Source: Dromiciops gliroides (lineage: Eukaryota; Chordata; Mammalia; Microbiotheria; Microbiotheriidae). Taken from it: DNA of 64,000 nucleotides. Position 1 is the stretch's first letter; the number at the start of each line of letters is the position of its first letter. The position numbers and the translations under genes are program-made. Shown here piece by piece: positions 59,265 to 64,000 of the stretch. Under the pieces are notes generated by a model. That model did not search any database. It saw only the letters and a program-made list of their open reading frames with translations, and had not been told where the DNA came from. The DNA is taken from NCBI RefSeq assembly GCF_019393635.1, contig NC_057867.1, positions 71,613,492 through 71,677,491 of the forward strand, written 5' to 3'.

Positions 59265-60155
59265 AGTGTTCCTCAGGGCTCTCTGGTCCTGGCCCCTCTT
59301 CTCTCTTTCCTATATAAGGTTTCGCTTGGCAATCTCACTCCCATGGATTTAATTATCATATCTATGCTGAAGATTCTCAGATCTACTTATCAGCCCTGAG
59401 CTCTCTGCTGACCTGCAGTCTCTCATCTCCAACTACCTATTAGACATCTCAAACAGGATGTCTTGTAGACATCATATACCCAATATTCCTAAAACTGAAC
59501 TTATTATCTTTCCCCCTCTAAGCCCTTCCCATCTAAACTTCCCTATTGTCATTATGGGCACTACCATCCTCCCACTCACCCAGGTACTATTCACTCACTC
59601 ATCCCTCTTATCTGATCTGTGGTCAAGGACTATTAATTTTACCTTTGTGTCATCTCTTAAATGTCTTCTTTTCTCCTCTGACACTGCTACCATCCTGGTA
59701 CAGGCTCTTATCATAGTCTTCTGATTGGTGTCCTTGCCTCAATTATCTCCCAACTCTAGTCCATACTACACTCAGCTGTCTAAGTGATCTTCCTAAAGTG
59801 CCCATCTGAAACATGTCACCTTACTACTCAATAAACTCCAAGAGTTCTCCATCACCTCCAGGATCAAATCAAATCCCCTGTTTAAGCATTCAAAGCCCAT
59901 CATAACCTGTTCCCCCCTCAAACACCTTTTCAGTCTTCTTATACCTTACAATCCCCAAGTCCTCTACCATTCAGTGTTACTGGCCTCCTAGCTGTGCCTC
60001 AAACAAGATACTATACTTCTCTGCTTCAAACATTTTTACCAGATGTCCCCCACACAAGGAATGCACTTCCTTCTCATTTCCATCTCTTGGCTTCTCTGGT
60101 TTCCTTCAGTTCCTAGTTAAAGTCTCACCTTCTACAGAAAGCCTTTTCCGGAGAG
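59265..60155 (+). mobile_element. L2 LINE fragment
   Basis: Forward L2 starting near the tctctggtcctggcccctct block. A degraded motif C can be read as IYAEDSQIY near 59360. The copy continues through aataaactccaagagttctc and gcattcaaagcccatcataa. Confidence 0.7.
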
Positions 60156-60853
60156 AAGTAGAATGGGGTAAATTATCTCACACAGAAGAGGCTTGAAAGA
60201 ACTTTTACAGTACAGGGGAAGATGAGGGAGGTGGGGGGAATCAAGTGAATCTTAATCTCATCAGAATTGGCTCAAAGAGGCAAAAACATAGACACTCATT
60301 TGGGTATAGAAATATCTTATCCTATAGGAAAGTAGGAAGGGAAGAGGAAAGGGAAAGAGGAATATGATAGAATGATAGAAGAGAGTACAGAATGGGAGAG
60401 GTAAAAGACAGAAACAAAACACTTTTGAGGATGGACACGGTAAAAGAAGAGAGAGAGAGAATAGGATAAACAGGGGAAAACAGGATGGAAAAAATACACA
60501 GTACTCACAACTGGAAAACATTTTTACAGCAAGTTTCTCTGATAACTCATTTCTCAAATATACAGAGAAGTGAGTCGAATTTTAAAAAGTAAGAGTCATT
60601 CCTCAATTGATAAATGGTCAAAGGATATGAACAGGAACTTTTCAGACAAAGTAATCAAAGTTATCTATAATCATATGAAAATATGCTCTAAATCACTATT
60701 GATTAAAGAAATGCAAATTAAACAACTCTGAGCTACCACTCCACACCTATCAAATTGGCTGATATGACAGAAAAGGAAAATGACAAACGTTGGAGAAGGT
60801 GTGGTAGAGTTGAGACATTAATGCACGGTTGGTGAAGTTGTAGACTGATTCAA

Positions 60854-61046
60854 AAGAAATGTGAGATGTACAAATTTAGAGAAACCAACCCAAATGTTCA
60901 CATCAATTATCTGTGCCCGACCTGTGGTAGAGCATTCTAAACTCATATGGGTCTGATCAGCTACAGTTGGACACATGGTAACTTGACTTTAACAACAGTG
61001 ATGTCATTTTGGTCCTCTCTGAAAACAAAGGACAACAACCAACCAA
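60854..61046 (+). mobile_element. SINE-like element carrying a zinc-knuckle-like fossil
   Basis: A 193-bp insertion in L1, with a perfect 11-bp duplication GACTGATTCAA at 60843 and 61047. From 60912 it reads CPTCGRAF, a stop, then THMGLISYSWTH. It ends gaaaacaaaggacaacaacc. The finger-like reading is typical of the C-terminal end of some LINE ORFs; RTE-type origin is a guess. Confidence 0.6.
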
Positions 61047-61210
61047 GACTGATTCAACAAATCTGTAGAGCAATTTGGAACTATGCCCAAATAGTTATAA
61101 AACCATGTATACCCTTTGACCAAGTAATATCACTACTAGGTATGTTTCCAAAAGAGATTTAAAAAAACGGAAAAGGACTTATATGTAAAAAATATTTATA
61201 TCAGTTCTTT

Positions 61211-61354
61211 TTTTTTTTTTTTTGCGGGGCAATGGGGATTAAGTGACTTGCCCAGGGTCACGCAACTAGTGTCAAGTGTCTGAGGCCAGATTTGAACTCA
61301 GGTACTCCTGAATCCAGGGCTGGTGCTTTATCCACTGCGCCACCTAGCTGCCGC
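61211..61354 (-). mobile_element. WSINE1-like SINE inserted in L1
   Basis: Reverse-orientation full copy. Near-perfect duplication tatatcagttctttt / tatagcagttctttt flanks it. Confidence 0.92.
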
Positions 61355-61830
61355 TATAGCAGTTCTTTTAAGGGTGGCAAAGAATTGGAAATTGAAGGGA
61401 TGTCTACCAATTGGGGAAGGGCCAAACAAATTGTTGTATATGATGATTGTGATGGAATACTATTGTGACATAAGAAATGATGAGCAGGATGCTCTCAGAA
61501 AAACCTCAAAAGACTTACATAAACTGATACAAAGTGAAATGAACAGAATCAGGAGAAATTAAAGTAATACCGTATGATGATCAACTGTGAATGATTTAGC
61601 TATTCTCAACAATATTGTAATGATCTAAGAAATTCTGAAGGGCTTATGATGGAAAATGATATCCGTCTCCCCAGAAAGAACTGATGGAGTCTGAATGCAT
61701 ATTCAAGCCTACTTTTTTTTTTGCTTTATCTTTCTTGGGTTTTTAAAATTTTTCTTTCACAACATGACTAACGTGGAAATATGTTTTGCATGACTGCACA
61801 TGTAAACCTATATCAAATTGTTAGATTTTT

Positions 61831-62194
61831 CTTTTGTTTTTTGTTTTTTGGCTGATATTTATTTATTTAGTTAGTTTTTAGTTCCAAATTCTATCCCTCT
61901 CTCAATCCTTCCCTCTCCTTCCCCCTCCCTGAGGTGGTGAGCAATCAGATATAGGTCATACCTGTGCAATTATGTAAAACATTACCATATTAGTCATTTT
62001 ATATAAAAAGATTCAAGTAAAAAAAAAAGAAGAAGAAAATGTAAAGTAGCATGCTTCAGTCTGTGTTCATTCAATATCAGTTCTTTGGAGGTGGATAGTA
62101 TGCTTTATCATTAGTCCTTTGGGATTGTCTTGGATCATTGTATTGCTGAGAGTAGTTAAGTCATTCACAATTGCTCATAGAACACTAATGCTGT
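61831..62194 (-). mobile_element. Antisense L1 3' end inserted in a sense L1
   Basis: On the - strand it reads as an L1 3' end (ctcagcaatacaatgatcca, the C-rich block near 61.9 kb and the T-rich left end). Flanks AAATTGTTAGATTTTT (61815) and AAATTGCTAGCTTTTT (62195) match at 14 of 16 positions. Confidence 0.7.
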
Positions 62195-62434
62195 AAATTG
62201 CTAGCTTTTTCAGTGAGGGAGGAGGGGAGGAAAGGAAAGAATTTGGAACTCAAAATTTTTTTTAAAAGACTGTTTTTACATGTAATTTGGGGAAAATAAA
62301 ATACTAAAACATTTAAAGAAATTTTTTAAAAACATTAAAAAATGAAGCATTTTGATCCCTCTTAATTCTAGTGTCGACCCCTGTTCCTTATTTCTAATTT
62401 AACCCATATGTTGTTCATAGTTGACTGCATGTTG

Positions 62435-62570
62435 TCTTTCCCATTAGACTATGAGCTCTTTGAAAGCACGTTCTGTCTTATTTATATCTTCTGTGGTATC
62501 CCTAGCACTTCACACAGTTCCTCACACATAGTAGGTGCTCAATAAATATTTACTGACAGACATATCTTTT
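62435..62570 (+). mobile_element. L2 3' tail
   Basis: Tail signature actatgagctctttgaaagc and acatagtaggtgctcaataa. Confidence 0.6.
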
Positions 62571-62969
62571 TATGAGATGTTTTAATTATGATAATCCTAT
62601 TCTTATTCTAGGAAAGCAATACAATATGCATACCCAACCCCTCACTTGAGAATCATTTCTAATTTCTTTTCTATCCTAAAGAAAAGTAGAAAATACAAAG
62701 TCCTTCTGCTATATATGCATACCACGTCTGTCTTGAAAAAATCATAAGCGTGTGTGCTCTTCCACAAATCAACAATGATTGCGATCATTTCTATTTCCAA
62801 GAAATATTTTTGTTTAGAAAGGTTTACACTTTAAAATAGGGTTGAATTATTTTGCAACTCTCACAGTTTTGTTTGTTGCCATGAACTGTCAGGGAAAAAA
62901 AAAAGGTTGGATAATGATAGTTGAATAGGAAAAACCAGATCCTAATGAATTTAACTCTAAAATGTATAC

Positions 62970-63709
62970 CTATACCCTTTGATCCAGCAATACCACTTTG
63001 GTCTTTATCCCCCCAAAAGGGAAAAGGACCCATGTGTACAAAGTATTTATAGTAGTTCTTTTTGTGGTGGCAAAGAATTGGAAACTGAGAGGATGGCCCA
63101 TCAACTGGTGAATGGCTGAACAAGTTGTGGTATATGAATGTAATGGAATATTACTGTGCTGTATGTAGGAAATCATGAGCACACAGATTTCTGAAAATCT
63201 CCACATGTATAACCTATATCAAATCTATATCTGAAAAACCTGGAAAGACATGAACTGATGCTAAGTGAAGTGAACAAAACTAGGAGAACATTGTATACAG
63301 TAACAGCAACACTGTGTGATGATCAACTGTGATACTTAGCTCTTCTCAGCAATACATTTATCTAAGACAATGCCAAGACTCAAGATGGAAAATGCTCTCC
63401 ACATACAGAAAAAGAACTATGGAGTCTCAATGCAGATCAAAGCATACTATTTTCACTTTTTAAAAGTTTTGTTTTTTCTTTCTTGTGGTTTTCCCCGTTT
63501 ATTCTGATTCTTATTTCACAAAATGACTAATGTTGGAATACATTCAACATGATTATACTAAATAACCTCCATCAGATTGCTTACAGTTTTGGGGAGGGAA
63601 GAAAATTTGGAACTCAAAATCTTACAAAAATGAATATTGAAAACTATCTTTACATGTAATTGTAAAAAAATACTATCAAGTGAAAAAAACCTTAAATGAC
63701 TAAATAAAA
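62970..63709 (+). mobile_element. L1 3' end with target-site duplication
   Basis: A forward L1 3' fragment: ctttgatccagcaataccac, ggcaaagaattggaaactga, gtgaacaaaactaggagaac, and the end tttacatgtaattg then A-rich sequence. A perfect 12-bp duplication TAAAATGTATAC lies at 62958 and 63710. Confidence 0.85.
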
Positions 63710-64000
63710 TAAAATGTATACTTACAACTATTTATGAATACGAAGGATTCAAAGTAGATCTAATGATATATATTGTCTCCCCAAGAGGTAAAAAGTGGTA
63801 TGATTACTGTGAACTACCAATTAGTTACAATTAAATGCATTCAGGATTTCTGTGGCATAAATTAATTTCAGTCCCCAGAAGACTGGATCAGGCAGAAACT
63901 ACTGACTACGTATCCATGGACTTCACCTCTTTTCAAGCAGCCTACTCCCAAGAACAATCATTCACCTAAAGGACCACGCCCTTGAACAACAACCCTCAAA

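Larger units (their letters stand above)
60575..62340 (+). mobile_element. L1 3' end, host of three insertions
   Basis: Forward L1 from the end of ORF2 through the 3'UTR: gtcaaaggatatgaacagga, gaaatgcaaattaaacaact, ataccctttgaccaagtaat, gatggaatactattgtgaca, and the 3' block ggaaagaatttggaactcaa. A SINE-like element (60854), a WSINE1-like copy (61211) and an antisense L1 (61831) interrupt it. Confidence 0.8.

Noticed and set aside
49700..64000. Search for the POF1B N-terminal exons and start codon
   Set aside because: No segment with suitable phase-0 boundaries and POF1B-like residues was found; the remaining exons are probably outside the window.
1..64000. CRISPR array, operon, prophage or other microbial system
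   Set aside because: The repeated blocks are dispersed SINEs with poly-A tails and target-site duplications, and the genes are spliced vertebrate genes.

Overview
The window is nuclear DNA from a marsupial. Vertebrate exon-intron structure is clear throughout, and the interspersed repeats are those of a marsupial genome: about 26 copies of a tRNA-derived SINE resembling WSINE1, MON1/MAR1-like SINEs, marsupial-type L1 3' ends, and worn L2, L3/CR1 and MIR copies. The abundance of WSINE1-like copies with clean target-site duplications suggests an Australidelphian species. That is inferred from recalled repeat knowledge, not from a search.

Two genes lie tail to tail. From about 1.9 to 10.1 kb on the + strand are the last four coding exons and the 3'UTR of ZNF711, a ZFX/ZFY-family zinc-finger transcription activator: the end of the acidic domain, a basic nuclear-localisation stretch and twelve C2H2 fingers. 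From 49.6 down to 14.3 kb on the - strand are fourteen internal coding exons of POF1B, an actin-binding coiled-coil protein of epithelial junctions. They join in frame into about 496 residues. A possible short terminal exon lies near 11.4 kb. The 5' exons and promoters of both genes lie outside the window. ZNF711 next to POF1B is the human Xq21 arrangement, which is part of the conserved therian X, so this is most likely marsupial X-chromosome sequence.

Region by region: 1-8.4 kb is ZNF711 exons and introns; 8.4-10.1 kb is its 3'UTR, opening with TA and CA microsatellites; 10.1-14.2 kb is intergenic DNA or the POF1B 3' part; 14.2-24.3 kb holds ten POF1B exons, mostly coding the coiled coil; 24.3-34.0 kb is a large intron packed with L2, L1 and SINE insertions; 34.0-49.6 kb holds four POF1B exons with matching boundaries (each starts GAA and ends CAG); 49.6-64 kb is repeat-rich POF1B upstream intron.

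I found no microbial-type system, CRISPR array, structural RNA gene or CpG island. The points worth a second look are the tandem E...Q exon modules of POF1B, a 28-nt POF1B microexon with a SINE beside its donor, the unresolved POF1B C-terminus, the strand bias of the SINEs, and several nested transposon insertions whose target-site duplications give an insertion order.
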